Source of the DNA: Pseudomonas allokribbensis
GTDB lineage: Bacteria; Pseudomonadota; Gammaproteobacteria; Pseudomonadales; Pseudomonadaceae
Reading direction: 5' to 3'
Assembly (NCBI RefSeq): GCF_014863605.1
Contig: NZ_CP062252.1
Coordinates: 5,929,501 to 5,993,500, forward strand
Length of the DNA: 64,000 nucleotides
Within the stretch, counting starts at the first letter, position 1. Every line of letters begins with the position of its first letter. The notes under the pieces were generated by a model. It was not told where the DNA came from, did not search any database, and was given only the letters and a program-made list of their open reading frames with translations. Made by a program: the position numbers and the translations under genes. Shown here in pieces: positions 30,148 to 40,794 of this stretch.

Positions 30148-30306
30148 TCAGCGCTTGGCGATGATGTACACCGCATGCACGATCCCCGGGATGTAGCCGC
30201 ACAGCGTCAGCAGAATGTTCAGCCAGAACGCACCGCCGAACCCGACCTGCAGAAACACACCCAGTGGCGGCAACAGAATGGCGATGATGATTCGAATGAA
30301 GTCCAT
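30148..30306 (-). CDS. YqaE/Pmp3 family membrane protein
   Basis: A 52-residue protein of two hydrophobic helices (IRIIIAILLPPLGVFLQ and LLTLCGYIPGIVHAVYII), the UPF0057/PMP3 pattern. Family members are small inner-membrane proteolipids induced by salt or osmotic stress, of uncertain mechanism. ATG 30306 is preceded by AGGAG; an upstream in-frame start would add 13 unrelated residues. Convergent with the peptidase gene three bases away. Confidence 0.9.
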   Translation of the reverse strand: MDFIRIIIAILLPPLGVFLQVGFGGAFWLNILLTLCGYIPGIVHAVYIIAKR

Positions 30307-30425
30307 GGGGCAGCTCCTGATTGGGGGTTGGCTCGACTGAGCCATACAAGCTAATCGACCTGTGCCGTTTGTCAGGGTTCAGTACAACCCGCGATCTCGC
30401 CATTTGAATGCCATTACCCGGCCAC

Positions 30426-30466
30426 AAAAAAACGCCCCACGCCAAAAAAATCAGGCGTGGGGCGTG
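30426..30466 (-). terminator. Terminator of the aminotransferase gene
   Basis: A perfect 12-bp stem (ACGCCCCACGCC / GGCGTGGGGCGT) with a 10-base loop; read on the minus strand it is followed by seven or more T's. Confidence 0.9.
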
Positions 30467-30512
30467 CGTTATACCGCGAGACGGTTCTTGAATTCGGGTG
30501 GGAAACTTCAGC

Positions 30513-31796
30513 TCAGACGGCAATCCCTTTTCGGCATTGCAGTTGCGCAGTACGTACCCGGGAGAAGGCGCGGGCGAGACGCAGGAGCATTTCGTCGATA
30601 TTGGCCTTGCTGACGGTAAGCGCCGGGGTGAAGCGCAGGCAGTTGGCCTGCGGGGCGTTGAGCAGCAAACCTTCATGGAGCGCAGCTTTGACGACGGCCT
30701 CGGCAGAGTCTTCCGACAGGGTCAGTCCCCAAAACAGCCCTTGCCCGCGCAACTCGCCATGTTCATAACGATGCGCCAGACGAGCGAGCCCTTCGCGCAG
30801 ATGCTGGCCGTTTTCCCGGATCTGTTCGAGGAATGCGCGGTCCTGCACGCTGTCTAGCACCACCAGCCCTGCAGCGGTCATCAGCGCGTTGCCGTGATGA
30901 GTCCCGCCCAACTCGCCGGAGTCGAAACAGCAGGCCTTGCCTCGCGCCAGCAATGCAGCCAGTGGCACGCCACCGCCGAGGCCTTTGCCGAGCACGACGA
31001 TATCGGCGCGCACGCCGTAGGATTGTTCGGCGAGCAAGGTGCCGCAGCGGCCGATGCCGGTCTGCACCTCGTCGAGAATCAGCAGAATCCCCAGCTCACG
31101 GCACAGGCGCTCGACACCCTTGAGGTAATGCTCAGTCGCAGGAATCACACCGGCATCGCTCTGGATCGGTTCGAGCATGATCGCCACGGTCTGCGCATCG
31201 ACCGCGGCATGCAGCGCTGGCAGGTCATTGAACGGCACCAGATCAAAGCCCGGCAGCAGCGGCGCAAAGCGATTATGCAGGTTGCAACTGTCCGACGCCG
31301 AAATCGTCGCCAGACTACGTCCGTGGCAGCCTTGTCTGGCGACAATGATCCGCGAGGCACCACCGCGATGCAGTTGACCCCATTTACGCGCCAGCTTGAT
31401 TGCGGCTTCACAGGCTTCGCTGCCACTGTTGAGCAAATATGCTTGATCGCTTGAGGTACTGGCACACAGACGCTCGGCGAGGCTGAGCATGCCGCGATTG
31501 TGCAGATTGAAGCCGGGATTGATCAGGGCCTGGGCCTGGCTGGCGATGGCTTTGACCAGTGCCGAAGGGCTGTGGCCGAGGCTGTTAGCGCCACCGGCCT
31601 GGGAAAAGTCCAGATAGGCGCGGTCATTGCTGTCCCACAGCCAGGAACCCTGGCCGCGAACGAACACCTGTTGCGGGCGTTCGACGCTGGGCATCAGGCG
31701 CTCGGCATTCAGGCCGTCAGCGGCATCCGATTCATGGGTTTCAAAAGCCAGGTCATCGAGGCTCGGCGTCTGGCGCCGCAGGCTGAACAGATTCAT
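30513..31796 (-). CDS. Class III PLP aminotransferase (acetylornithine aminotransferase-like)
   Basis: A 427-residue fold-type I aminotransferase. Characteristic features are SGSEACEAAIKLAR (cofactor phosphate), LDEVQTGIGRCG with the PLP-contacting Asp, and the Schiff-base Lys in VLGKGLGGG. It resembles ArgD, and in P. putida the syntenic gene is called acetylornithine aminotransferase 2, but the real amino donor is not decided by sequence; the primary argD lies elsewhere. It has a strong own terminator and is divergent from a LysR regulator, which may control it. Confidence 0.85.
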   Translation of the reverse strand: MNLFSLRRQTPSLDDLAFETHESDAADGLNAERLMPSVERPQQVFVRGQGSWLWDSNDRAYLDFSQAGGANSLGHSPSALVKAIASQAQALINPGFNLHNRGMLSLAERLCASTSSDQAYLLNSGSEACEAAIKLARKWGQLHRGGASRIIVARQGCHGRSLATISASDSCNLHNRFAPLLPGFDLVPFNDLPALHAAVDAQTVAIMLEPIQSDAGVIPATEHYLKGVERLCRELGILLILDEVQTGIGRCGTLLAEQSYGVRADIVVLGKGLGGGVPLAALLARGKACCFDSGELGGTHHGNALMTAAGLVVLDSVQDRAFLEQIRENGQHLREGLARLAHRYEHGELRGQGLFWGLTLSEDSAEAVVKAALHEGLLLNAPQANCLRFTPALTVSKANIDEMLLRLARAFSRVRTAQLQCRKGIAV

Positions 31797-31952
31797 TGCA
31801 AAAAGCCTCGCAGGAGGTTTTTTGAACTGCCTATGTAATCGTTATCGAAACAATCGCTGGTCATTGCCCTTTCCGGCCCTGTAAGCCCCGTGGATGCGGT
31901 TAGACTAGGCTCACACACGGCCGCCGGCCATTTCGATTTCTCAGCATTTTCG

Positions 31953-31967
31953 ATAAGTATTACTTAT
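31953..31967 (+). promoter_or_regulatory. Palindrome over the start codon of the LysR gene
   Basis: ATAAGTA-T-TACTTAT is a perfect 7-bp inverted repeat around one base, and it includes the first two bases of the LysR ATG (31966). No clear Shine-Dalgarno sequence is present. It may be an operator for autoregulation. Confidence 0.4.
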
Positions 31968-32895
31968 GGATTTCAAACAACTGCGTTATTTCGTCGCGGT
32001 CTACGAAGAAGGTCACGTCGGACGTGCCGCCGAACGTCTGTCGATCTCCCAGCCGGCGCTGTCCCAGCAGATCCGCCACCTGGAACAGAACCTCGACGTC
32101 ACCCTGTTCGAACGCAGCAGCAAACGCCTGCTGCCGACCCTCGCCGCCCATACGCTATACAACCACGCCCTGCCACTGCTCGACGGCATGCAACGCGCGC
32201 GTGAGGCGCTGGGCAACTTCAAGGGGCAGGCGCTGCGCACGCTGGCGATTGGCGTACTGCAAACCGTGCACACCAGCCTGGTGCCGCAAATGCTGGAACG
32301 GGTGCGCAAGGCCCAGCCGCATCTGGTAGTACAGATTTATGAACTGACAGGATTGGAGATCGAGCGGCGCCTGCTCAATGGCTCGCTGGACATTGGCATC
32401 AGTTATCTGCCGCCACGCCAGCCGGGGCTGCACGGCGTGATGCTGTACGAAGATGAACTGACGCTGGTCATCCCGGCGGATCATCCATTGCGGGAGTTCA
32501 AGAAAGTCTCGATGAGCCAGGCTGCCGAATTGCCGATGCTGCTGCTGGGCGAGGAATTCCAGATCCGCCAGATCTGGCAGGCCCAACTGGCCAGCCTTGG
32601 ACGCCGCCCGCAAGTGCAGGCGGAACTGAACAATATGGTGGGGATTCTCGACAGCCTGCCGCACACACGTCTGGCGACGGTGCTGCCCGGTCGTTCGCAA
32701 AAGGAGTACGACGATCAGGATCTGCTGTGGAAACCGCTAAGTGAGCCGCGTGTGCCGTTGAAGGTCGGGCTGGTATGTCGCGACGTACAACGCCAGCAGG
32801 CGCCATTGGCCTTGCTGCGAACCTTGCTGGAAGAGGTGATGCAGCGCGAGGACAAACCGCTCAAAGGCGCGCCAGCCATGGATCCGCTGAGCTGA
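31966..32895 (+). CDS. LysR family transcriptional regulator
   Basis: A 309-residue LTTR: N-terminal winged helix (LRYFVAVYEEGHVGRAAERLSISQPALSQQIRHLE) then a two-subdomain effector-binding region. It is divergent from the aminotransferase across 169 bases, the classical arrangement for a regulator and its target. Effector unknown. A rho-independent terminator follows. Confidence 0.93.
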   Translation: MDFKQLRYFVAVYEEGHVGRAAERLSISQPALSQQIRHLEQNLDVTLFERSSKRLLPTLAAHTLYNHALPLLDGMQRAREALGNFKGQALRTLAIGVLQTVHTSLVPQMLERVRKAQPHLVVQIYELTGLEIERRLLNGSLDIGISYLPPRQPGLHGVMLYEDELTLVIPADHPLREFKKVSMSQAAELPMLLLGEEFQIRQIWQAQLASLGRRPQVQAELNNMVGILDSLPHTRLATVLPGRSQKEYDDQDLLWKPLSEPRVPLKVGLVCRDVQRQQAPLALLRTLLEEVMQREDKPLKGAPAMDPLS

Positions 32896-32916
32896 AAACT
32901 TTTCTGCGGGCAAAAG

Positions 32917-32940
32917 AAAACCCCGCCGAAGCGGGGCTTT
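32917..32940 (+). terminator. LysR gene terminator
   Basis: AAAACCCCGC-CGAA-GCGGGGCTTT, about 20 bases after the stop codon. Confidence 0.8.
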
Positions 32941-33085
32941 GCAGACTGTTTCCCTGACATCCATTTCACTCCGCCACCCTGGCAGAATCCTACGTGTCCG
33001 TGTTGTTGCTTTGCGCTTCCTGCGCGACGTCCATGAAATGTAGATTAGCTCTGGATCCAATCTGCGCCTATGGGAGAACAGCAGC

Positions 33086-33115
33086 ACGTCATGTAAGAGA
33101 TTGCTTACATGACGT
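33086..33115. repeat. 12-bp perfect inverted repeat after an acyl-CoA dehydrogenase gene
   Basis: ACGTCATGTAAG-AGATTG-CTTACATGACGT. It lies eight bases from the end of the minus-strand dehydrogenase gene, is not GC-rich and has no T-tract, so it is unlike the terminators nearby. Confidence 0.6.
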
Positions 33116-33122
33116 TACATCA

Positions 33123-34901
<1,779 letters not shown>

Positions 34902-35045
34902 GGCAAACCTCGCAAAGATCTAAACAGGTGATTCGTGGAAAGGTGATTTCGTTGAGCTGGAGTGTAACCCAACAACTTTTGCGACACATAGGGTCAGGCC
35001 ATGACTGTTTTGTTATTTTTAGTCACTAGATAGCACCCATAAAGA

Positions 35046-35064
35046 AGCCCGCAATCAGCGGGCT
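35046..35064 (-). terminator. Terminator between acyl-CoA dehydrogenase genes
   Basis: AGCCCGC-AATCA-GCGGGCT; on the minus strand it is followed by TCTTTA. It ends the gene that stops at 35086. Confidence 0.75.
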
Positions 35065-35085
35065 CTTTTGTTTAACAGGGGCGTG

Positions 35086-36882
35086 TTACAGCGAGAACAA
35101 CTGCGCCGGCAATTTCATCAGGCAATCACTGCCCGCCTCAATCGCCGCGCGATGCGCCGCAGTACGTGGCAACAACCGCTTGAAGTAAAACTCGCACGTG
35201 GCCAGTTTGCCCTGACAGAAATCGCCATCACCTTCGCCCGACTCCAGCTGTGTCTGGGCGACCAGCGCCATGCGCAACCACAGATAGCCGAGGACGATGT
35301 AACCGCTGTACATCAGGTAATCCACCGACGCGGCGCCAACTTCATCCGGATTCTTCATCGCCGCCATACCGACCTGCATGGTCAGTTCGCTCCACTGCTG
35401 ATTAAGGCTGTCGAGTTGCGCCACAAACCCGCCCAGATGCGCATGCCCGGCGTTGGCGGCGCAGAACTTGTGGACGATCTTGGTGAAGTTGCGCAGCAGC
35501 TTGCCTTGGCTGCCGAGGACTTTGCGCCCCAGCAGATCCAGTGCTTGAATGCCGTTGGTGCCCTCGTAGATCGGCGCGATCCGGCAATCGCGAACCAGTT
35601 GCTCCATGCCCCACTCGCGGATAAAACCGTGGCCGCCGAACACCTGCATGCCGTGGTTGGTCACCTCCAGACCGGTGTCGGTCATGAACGCCTTGCAGAT
35701 CGGGGTCAGGAACGCCAACAGATCTTCAGCGTCCTGACGCGCGTCGGCGTCCGGGCTCAGGTGCGCGACATCGAGCATCTGCGCGGTGAAATAGGTCAGC
35801 GCGCGGTTGCCTTCATTGAAGGCTTTCATGGTCAGCAGCATGCGTCGCACGTCCGGGTGGACGATGATCGGATCCGCCGGTTTGTCCGGGGCTTTGGCGC
35901 CAGTCAGGGCGCGCATCTGCAGACGGTCGTTGGCGTATTTGATTGCGCCCTGGAAACTCGCCTCGCCCAGACAAAGGCCCTGCATCCCGGTGCCGAGGCG
36001 CGCATGGTTCATCATGGTGAACATGCAATTCAGGCCTTTGTTCGGCTCGCCGATCAGGAAGCCTTTGGCGTCATCGAAGTTCAGCACGCAAGTGGCCGAA
36101 GCCTTGATGCCCATCTTGTGCTCGATCGAACCGCAGGAAACGCCGTTGCGTTCCCCCGCCTCACCGGCTGTATCCGGCAGGAATTTCGGCACGATGAACA
36201 GCGAAATCCCCTTGGTCCCGGCCGGCGCGTCCGGCAGTTTGGCCAACACCAGATGAATGATGTTGTCGCTCATGTCGTGCTCGCCGGCGGAGATGAAAAT
36301 CTTGCTGCCGGTGACCGCGTAACTACCGTCGGCCTGAGGCACGGCGCGGGTCTTGATGATGCCCAGGTCGGTGCCGCAATGGGCTTCGGTCAGGCACATG
36401 GTTCCGGTCCACTGGCCCGCAGTGAGTTTGCGCAGATAGGTGTTTTTCTGTTCCTCGGTGCCGTGGGCGTGGATCGCCGACATGGCGCCGTGGGTCAGGC
36501 CCGGGTACATGCCCCAGGAAGTGTTGCTGGAGGCGACCATTTCGCTGATCACCAGCCCCAGCGAACTCGGCAGGCCCTGACCGCCGTAGGTCGGGTCTGC
36601 CGCCAGACCGTGCCAGCCACCTTCCACGTATTGTGCGAAGGCCTGCTTGAAGCCTGTAGGCGTTGTCACCACGCCGTTGTCGAATTGGCAGCCCTCTTCG
36701 TCACCGCTGCGATTGAGCGGTGCCAGAACGTTCTCACAGAACTTCGCGCCTTCGTCGAGGATCGCGTTGACCATGTCCGGGCTGGCGTCGTGGGCGCCGA
36801 GGGCCGCGTACTGGGTGTGAAAGTCGAAGACGTGGTCGATCAGAAAGCGCATGTCGCGCAGGGGAGCTTTGTACTCGGGCAT
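35086..36882 (-). CDS. Acyl-CoA dehydrogenase (paralogue 2 of 3)
   Basis: 598 residues from ATG 36882 (GGAG upstream); an upstream in-frame start would add 19 unrelated residues. It has the same architecture as its neighbour: [47 protein letters not shown] and [16 protein letters not shown]. Between this and paralogue 1 lie about 180 bases with a terminator, so they are separate units. The FadE-like role is beta-oxidation; P. putida homologues in this place are annotated simply as acyl-CoA dehydrogenases. Confidence 0.92.
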   Translation of the reverse strand: MPEYKAPLRDMRFLIDHVFDFHTQYAALGAHDASPDMVNAILDEGAKFCENVLAPLNRSGDEEGCQFDNGVVTTPTGFKQAFAQYVEGGWHGLAADPTYGGQGLPSSLGLVISEMVASSNTSWGMYPGLTHGAMSAIHAHGTEEQKNTYLRKLTAGQWTGTMCLTEAHCGTDLGIIKTRAVPQADGSYAVTGSKIFISAGEHDMSDNIIHLVLAKLPDAPAGTKGISLFIVPKFLPDTAGEAGERNGVSCGSIEHKMGIKASATCVLNFDDAKGFLIGEPNKGLNCMFTMMNHARLGTGMQGLCLGEASFQGAIKYANDRLQMRALTGAKAPDKPADPIIVHPDVRRMLLTMKAFNEGNRALTYFTAQMLDVAHLSPDADARQDAEDLLAFLTPICKAFMTDTGLEVTNHGMQVFGGHGFIREWGMEQLVRDCRIAPIYEGTNGIQALDLLGRKVLGSQGKLLRNFTKIVHKFCAANAGHAHLGGFVAQLDSLNQQWSELTMQVGMAAMKNPDEVGAASVDYLMYSGYIVLGYLWLRMALVAQTQLESGEGDGDFCQGKLATCEFYFKRLLPRTAAHRAAIEAGSDCLMKLPAQLFSL

Positions 36883-36972
36883 GGTGGCTTCTCCTTCAGC
36901 AGATTTCTCCAACCTACTGCCGGCCACCCTGCCCCACAATCACTGTCCAGACGCTGAATGCGCCGTCATCAC

Positions 36973-38262
36973 TCAACCTGCGGCGCTGTCCATGCGCACC
37001 GCGCCACGACGGTTCTGACCGAACGCCATCACGCAGTTTCGACCTGCCCCTTTGGCGGCATAGAGCGCTTCGTCGGCGGATTTGAGCACTTGCTCCGGGT
37101 TGCGCTGCTCCACACGCTCGGCGACGCCGATGCTCACCGTCACGGACACACTGGACGCACCGGAACCGGCACGACGCTGGCGACCCTGCTGGTCGTCCTG
37201 CGGGCGGTTTTCCTGATTGCGCAACTGGATGTTGTAGGACGCGATCGACTCGCGGATGACTTCCAGGTGCGGCATGCACTCTTCAAGGGTCTTGCCCGCA
37301 AACACCAGGGCGAATTCCTCACCCCCGTAGCGATACGCCCTACCGCCACCGCTGATTTTGGACAGCTTGCTGGCCACCAGTCGCAGGACCTGGTCACCCA
37401 CGTCGTGACCGTGGGTGTCGTTGAATTTCTTGAAATGATCGACGTCGCTCATCGCCAGCACATAGTTGCGCCCCAGACGCTGCATACGCTCGTTGAGTGC
37501 GCGACGGCCCGGCAGGCCGGTGAGTTCGTCGCGGAAGGCCATTTGGTAAGCCTCGTGCGCTACGGCCGCCGCAATCATCAGCATCACCTGGCTGCACATG
37601 ATGTTCAGGGTGAACGGCAGGATGAAGGTTTTCGGCAGCATCCAGAACACCCCGAGCAACCCCACCAGTTGCGCCGCGTGCAGTGGACGCGGGTTGCGCC
37701 AGTACTGCCAGGCCAGCAACAGGAACGCCGAGAGGAACACCGGATAGGACATCTGGATCAGGCTCATCCACGCGCCGTGCAGCGCCGGCCAGCGAATCTC
37801 GGAAAGCCACATCAGCAACGCCTGCGGATAACTTTGCTCCAACCCCAGCGCCACGCTGCCAAACGCCAGCAGTACGGCAAACCGCGCCACCATATCCTGG
37901 AACAGGTGCGTGCGCTCCTGCCACGCGGCGAACAGTCCGAACAACAAGGGCAACAGCAGGCAGACCAGATGGAACACCACGGCCGCGTCTTCGCGCACCT
38001 TGCCGTTGTCACGGTAATAGTCGGTCTGGGTATCGAGCAAAAAGTAGGCGATGTACACCGTGACCATCAGAAACAGTTCGCGCTGGCGTCGGTAAACCGC
38101 GCAATACGACCCGCCCAGCAACAGCACCAGGGTTGGCAGCACGTTGAACAGCGAGGTGAAGAACACGTTGAGGTCTTTGACGTACGCAGCCGCCAACCCC
38201 GCAAGCAACAACAGCAGTGAAGGTATGAAATGACTGAAACGTACAGCGGAAGAACGCGGCAA
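36973..38262 (-). CDS. Membrane diguanylate cyclase (GGEEF, no I-site)
   Basis: I choose TTG 38262 (GGAG eight bases upstream), giving 429 residues and placing the first membrane helix near the N-terminus; an ATG at 38310 would add 16 residues. The N-terminal ~200 residues are about six hydrophobic helices (MASE-like sensor), followed by a GGDEF domain with YGGEEFALVF near residue 309. The residues before GGEEF are GGGRAYRY, so the RxxD inhibitory site is missing. A polar insert of about 20 residues (RPQDDQQGRQRRAGSGAS) breaks the domain just before the SVTVSIGVAER strand, an unusual place. A Vfr/CRP palindrome lies 70 bases upstream. Confidence 0.88.
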   Translation of the reverse strand: MPRSSAVRFSHFIPSLLLLLAGLAAAYVKDLNVFFTSLFNVLPTLVLLLGGSYCAVYRRQRELFLMVTVYIAYFLLDTQTDYYRDNGKVREDAAVVFHLVCLLLPLLFGLFAAWQERTHLFQDMVARFAVLLAFGSVALGLEQSYPQALLMWLSEIRWPALHGAWMSLIQMSYPVFLSAFLLLAWQYWRNPRPLHAAQLVGLLGVFWMLPKTFILPFTLNIMCSQVMLMIAAAVAHEAYQMAFRDELTGLPGRRALNERMQRLGRNYVLAMSDVDHFKKFNDTHGHDVGDQVLRLVASKLSKISGGGRAYRYGGEEFALVFAGKTLEECMPHLEVIRESIASYNIQLRNQENRPQDDQQGRQRRAGSGASSVSVTVSIGVAERVEQRNPEQVLKSADEALYAAKGAGRNCVMAFGQNRRGAVRMDSAAG

Positions 38263-38333
38263 GGGTAAAGCTCCGACCGTCTTGGCAAAGAGATGGCATT
38301 GTGCCTGCAATGTGGCCAGTTAAGCACACACAA

Positions 38334-38349
38334 TGTGATCCAGATCACA
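38334..38349 (-). promoter_or_regulatory. Vfr/CRP-type operator upstream of the diguanylate cyclase
   Basis: TGTGATCCAGATCACA is a perfect palindrome apart from its two central bases and satisfies the published P. aeruginosa Vfr consensus core (TGnGAWnY-AGWTCACA). It is about 72 bases before the chosen start. Confidence 0.65.
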
Positions 38350-38426
38350 GGCTGTCTCTTTAACGGCCGAATCCCTCGGTTTCTGAGCCTTCAATCAAGG
38401 TTTTTTGCCTGAGAAGCATGAAACTT

Positions 38427-38460
38427 TCGTCATGGCCATCATGCTTGATGGCCATGACGA
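38427..38460. repeat. 14-bp perfect inverted repeat after the peroxidase gene
   Basis: TCGTCATGGCCATC-ATGCTT-GATGGCCATGACGA, ten bases from the end of the minus-strand gene. No good T-tract on the minus strand; the stem could still act as a terminator or 3' stabiliser. Confidence 0.6.
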
Positions 38461-38470
38461 TCATTTCTAC

Positions 38471-40591
38471 TCAAAGATCGTTGTAGAACGGCTGCAACGG
38501 CCCCTCCGCCGCCGGCCGACCTTCAGCGCCATAAGGCTTGAGATTGAGCGATGCATCCGTTGCCTGACGAGTCGTGACTTTCGGACTGGCCGGGCGCTGG
38601 GTCACGGCGTTTTCATCCCCGATATGGCCCTGCGGGATCACCAGCGACGGGTGATCGAAAGGCGCCCGTTCCCAGGCAACGCGCGGATCGGTCAGTCCGA
38701 CTTCCATGAATTTCACCAACGCGTCGATTTCGTCAGGCGTCAGGTTCAGCGCCGTCATATCCGGATCGAGGTTGGAGGTGTTGTGCTGATTCACCGCCGG
38801 GTGCTCGAAACCGCTGGTGTTGTTGGCGTCCTCACCACGCCGGTCACCGCCACGGTTGTAGAACTCCATGACCTGCTTGAGCGTGGCGCGACTGCCGTTG
38901 TGGAAGTACGGGCCGGTCAGGGCGATGTTGCGCAGGGTCGGCGTCTTGAACGCGCCATCGACCGAATCGCGGAACCCGACATTAGGCTTGAGCGTGGCGT
39001 CGCACGGAATAGCTGCACTCAGCGGCGCTTCGAAGGTGCACACGTCGACATCCAGTGGGTCGACCGAGCGGCCGCCCTGCAACACGGTGTTGTACTGACG
39101 GGTGAACGACCACGGATTGCCCCAGGCATCCGCGCCACCGAGGGCCAGATCTTCGGAAGTCGGACGCACACCGGTGTTGTAGAAACCGTTGTCATAAAGG
39201 GTGGTCAGGTTGTCAGCCATCACCATGCGCTCGATACGCTCACGTGGGTGCATCAACAAGCGGCTGGCCGCGTTGGTCAGCTCCGCGCCGCCGTGGCAAT
39301 TGACGCATTTGCCTTTGCCGAGGAACAGGTTCATCCCCTCGACCTGCTGCGCGTTCATGGCGGTGTGGTCGCCTTGCAGATAGGCATCAATCGGCGCCTG
39401 ATCGGAGACCAGCGTGGCTTCGTACATCTGAATCGCCAGGCCGAAGAACAGCGGGAAGTTGGCCTCCATCTGGGTGTACGGCGCGCCGCCCACCGAGACG
39501 TTTTGCGTGGCGTTCCACAACCGGGGCTGGAAGGCATTCTTGATCAGTTCGCGATAAGTCGGCCGGCGCGCGCCGGACACTGGCCCCAGCACCGAATCAC
39601 TGGAAGAAATCCGCTGCTGCTTGAGCATCAGGGTGTCCAGCATCCTGCGACCGATGTCGGCGAAGGTGCGACCGCCGCAGGACATTTCCACCGGGCTGCC
39701 GGGCGGGCCGACGGCTTGCGAGGCGGCAGACGCATCGTTGAGCGCCAGCCTGACTTTGGTAGCGACCGTGCTGCGTTCGCTGGTCACGTAGATCCCCGCA
39801 TCCGGGTCGCGATTGCCGAAGGGCGAAAATCCGTTGAACACGTTGTTGGCCCGACCGTCCCAGAAGTTGCGCACGTTGAACGCGGCGTTGATCACCGACG
39901 GCGCGTTGCGACCGGTGCTGCGCCGTACGTTGATGCCGCCGACCTGGAACAGGCCGTCCGGCTGCTGGGTGCATTTGTCGAACCGTGGCTGGTTGGGTTT
40001 GACGAAGTTGGCGTCGAACACGCCTTGGGAACCGACCACATCGTCGGTCGAGTAAACGATCGGCGAGTTGCGCTCCAGTGGATTGCTCAGCACGTGGGTC
40101 GGGAAGTCGTTTTTTTTCAGCGTGTAGTTCGGGCCACCCTTGCCACCGGACAACGTGGCGTAGGTCGCCACGTCGCCGGGAATGTCGGAAGCCACAAACG
40201 GCTTGTTGAAAATCGACGCGACGTTGGCGTTGGTGTTGGTGTTGGCCTGGCCGGGGTTGAGCTGGTTGGTGATGCGATGATCGACGCCGGCATGGTAGTG
40301 GCAGGATGCGCACGCTGTGGCACCGTCGCTGCCGATCTCCATGTCCCAGAACAACGCCTTGCCCAACAGGATCGCAGCCGAACGATTGAGCACGTAGTCG
40401 GTCATCAGGTCGACCTTGCGTCCGCCTTCGGTCCCGGACGGATCGGGAGGCACCATCCCGCGCAACGATTGCAGCGACGGGACTTCCGGCACCGGGGGAT
40501 CGACTTCGGCGGGGTCGGCGGCCCATGCGCTGTGGACTGACAGCGCGATGGGTAACCAGAAGGTCAAACGAGCGAGTCGACTGATGTTCAT
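38471..40591 (-). CDS. Di-heme cytochrome c peroxidase-like protein (exported)
   Basis: 706 residues from ATG 40591, whose product starts with a Sec signal (RLARLTFWLPIALSVHSAWA). Two CxxCH heme c motifs are seen: CASCHYHAG near residue 104 and CVNCHGGAEL near 432. Spacing and the KALFWDMEIGSDG context fit the CcpA/MauG superfamily, but the protein is about twice the length of classical CcpA, so it is a large family variant. Periplasmic; likely a peroxidase or an oxidase of unknown substrate. The neighbours (acyl-CoA dehydrogenases, GGDEF protein) do not reveal its job. The longer frame upstream of 40591 has no signal and is not used. Confidence 0.85.
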   Translation of the reverse strand: MNISRLARLTFWLPIALSVHSAWAADPAEVDPPVPEVPSLQSLRGMVPPDPSGTEGGRKVDLMTDYVLNRSAAILLGKALFWDMEIGSDGATACASCHYHAGVDHRITNQLNPGQANTNTNANVASIFNKPFVASDIPGDVATYATLSGGKGGPNYTLKKNDFPTHVLSNPLERNSPIVYSTDDVVGSQGVFDANFVKPNQPRFDKCTQQPDGLFQVGGINVRRSTGRNAPSVINAAFNVRNFWDGRANNVFNGFSPFGNRDPDAGIYVTSERSTVATKVRLALNDASAASQAVGPPGSPVEMSCGGRTFADIGRRMLDTLMLKQQRISSSDSVLGPVSGARRPTYRELIKNAFQPRLWNATQNVSVGGAPYTQMEANFPLFFGLAIQMYEATLVSDQAPIDAYLQGDHTAMNAQQVEGMNLFLGKGKCVNCHGGAELTNAASRLLMHPRERIERMVMADNLTTLYDNGFYNTGVRPTSEDLALGGADAWGNPWSFTRQYNTVLQGGRSVDPLDVDVCTFEAPLSAAIPCDATLKPNVGFRDSVDGAFKTPTLRNIALTGPYFHNGSRATLKQVMEFYNRGGDRRGEDANNTSGFEHPAVNQHNTSNLDPDMTALNLTPDEIDALVKFMEVGLTDPRVAWERAPFDHPSLVIPQGHIGDENAVTQRPASPKVTTRQATDASLNLKPYGAEGRPAAEGPLQPFYNDL

Positions 40592-40794
40592 AGGCTTCAC
40601 CCTGACTGTTGTTGTTAAGTGCCGGGCGTCATGCTTCTTTGAGCAGGCAGTTCTCGTTAGCACCGGTAATTCGGACAGTGCAATTAATTGGCCACCCTTC
40701 TGGAAACATCTTGAATCAATAAGCGCAGGGGTTCGGCTGAGCAAAGCCGTCATCAATGCTGGGGAATCAGCCCCGGGATTGGGGAAATCCGGGC

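Noticed and set aside
38405..40540. 711-codon plus-strand open frame opposite the peroxidase gene
   Set aside because: The minus-strand frame has a signal peptide and two heme motifs; the plus-strand one has nothing.
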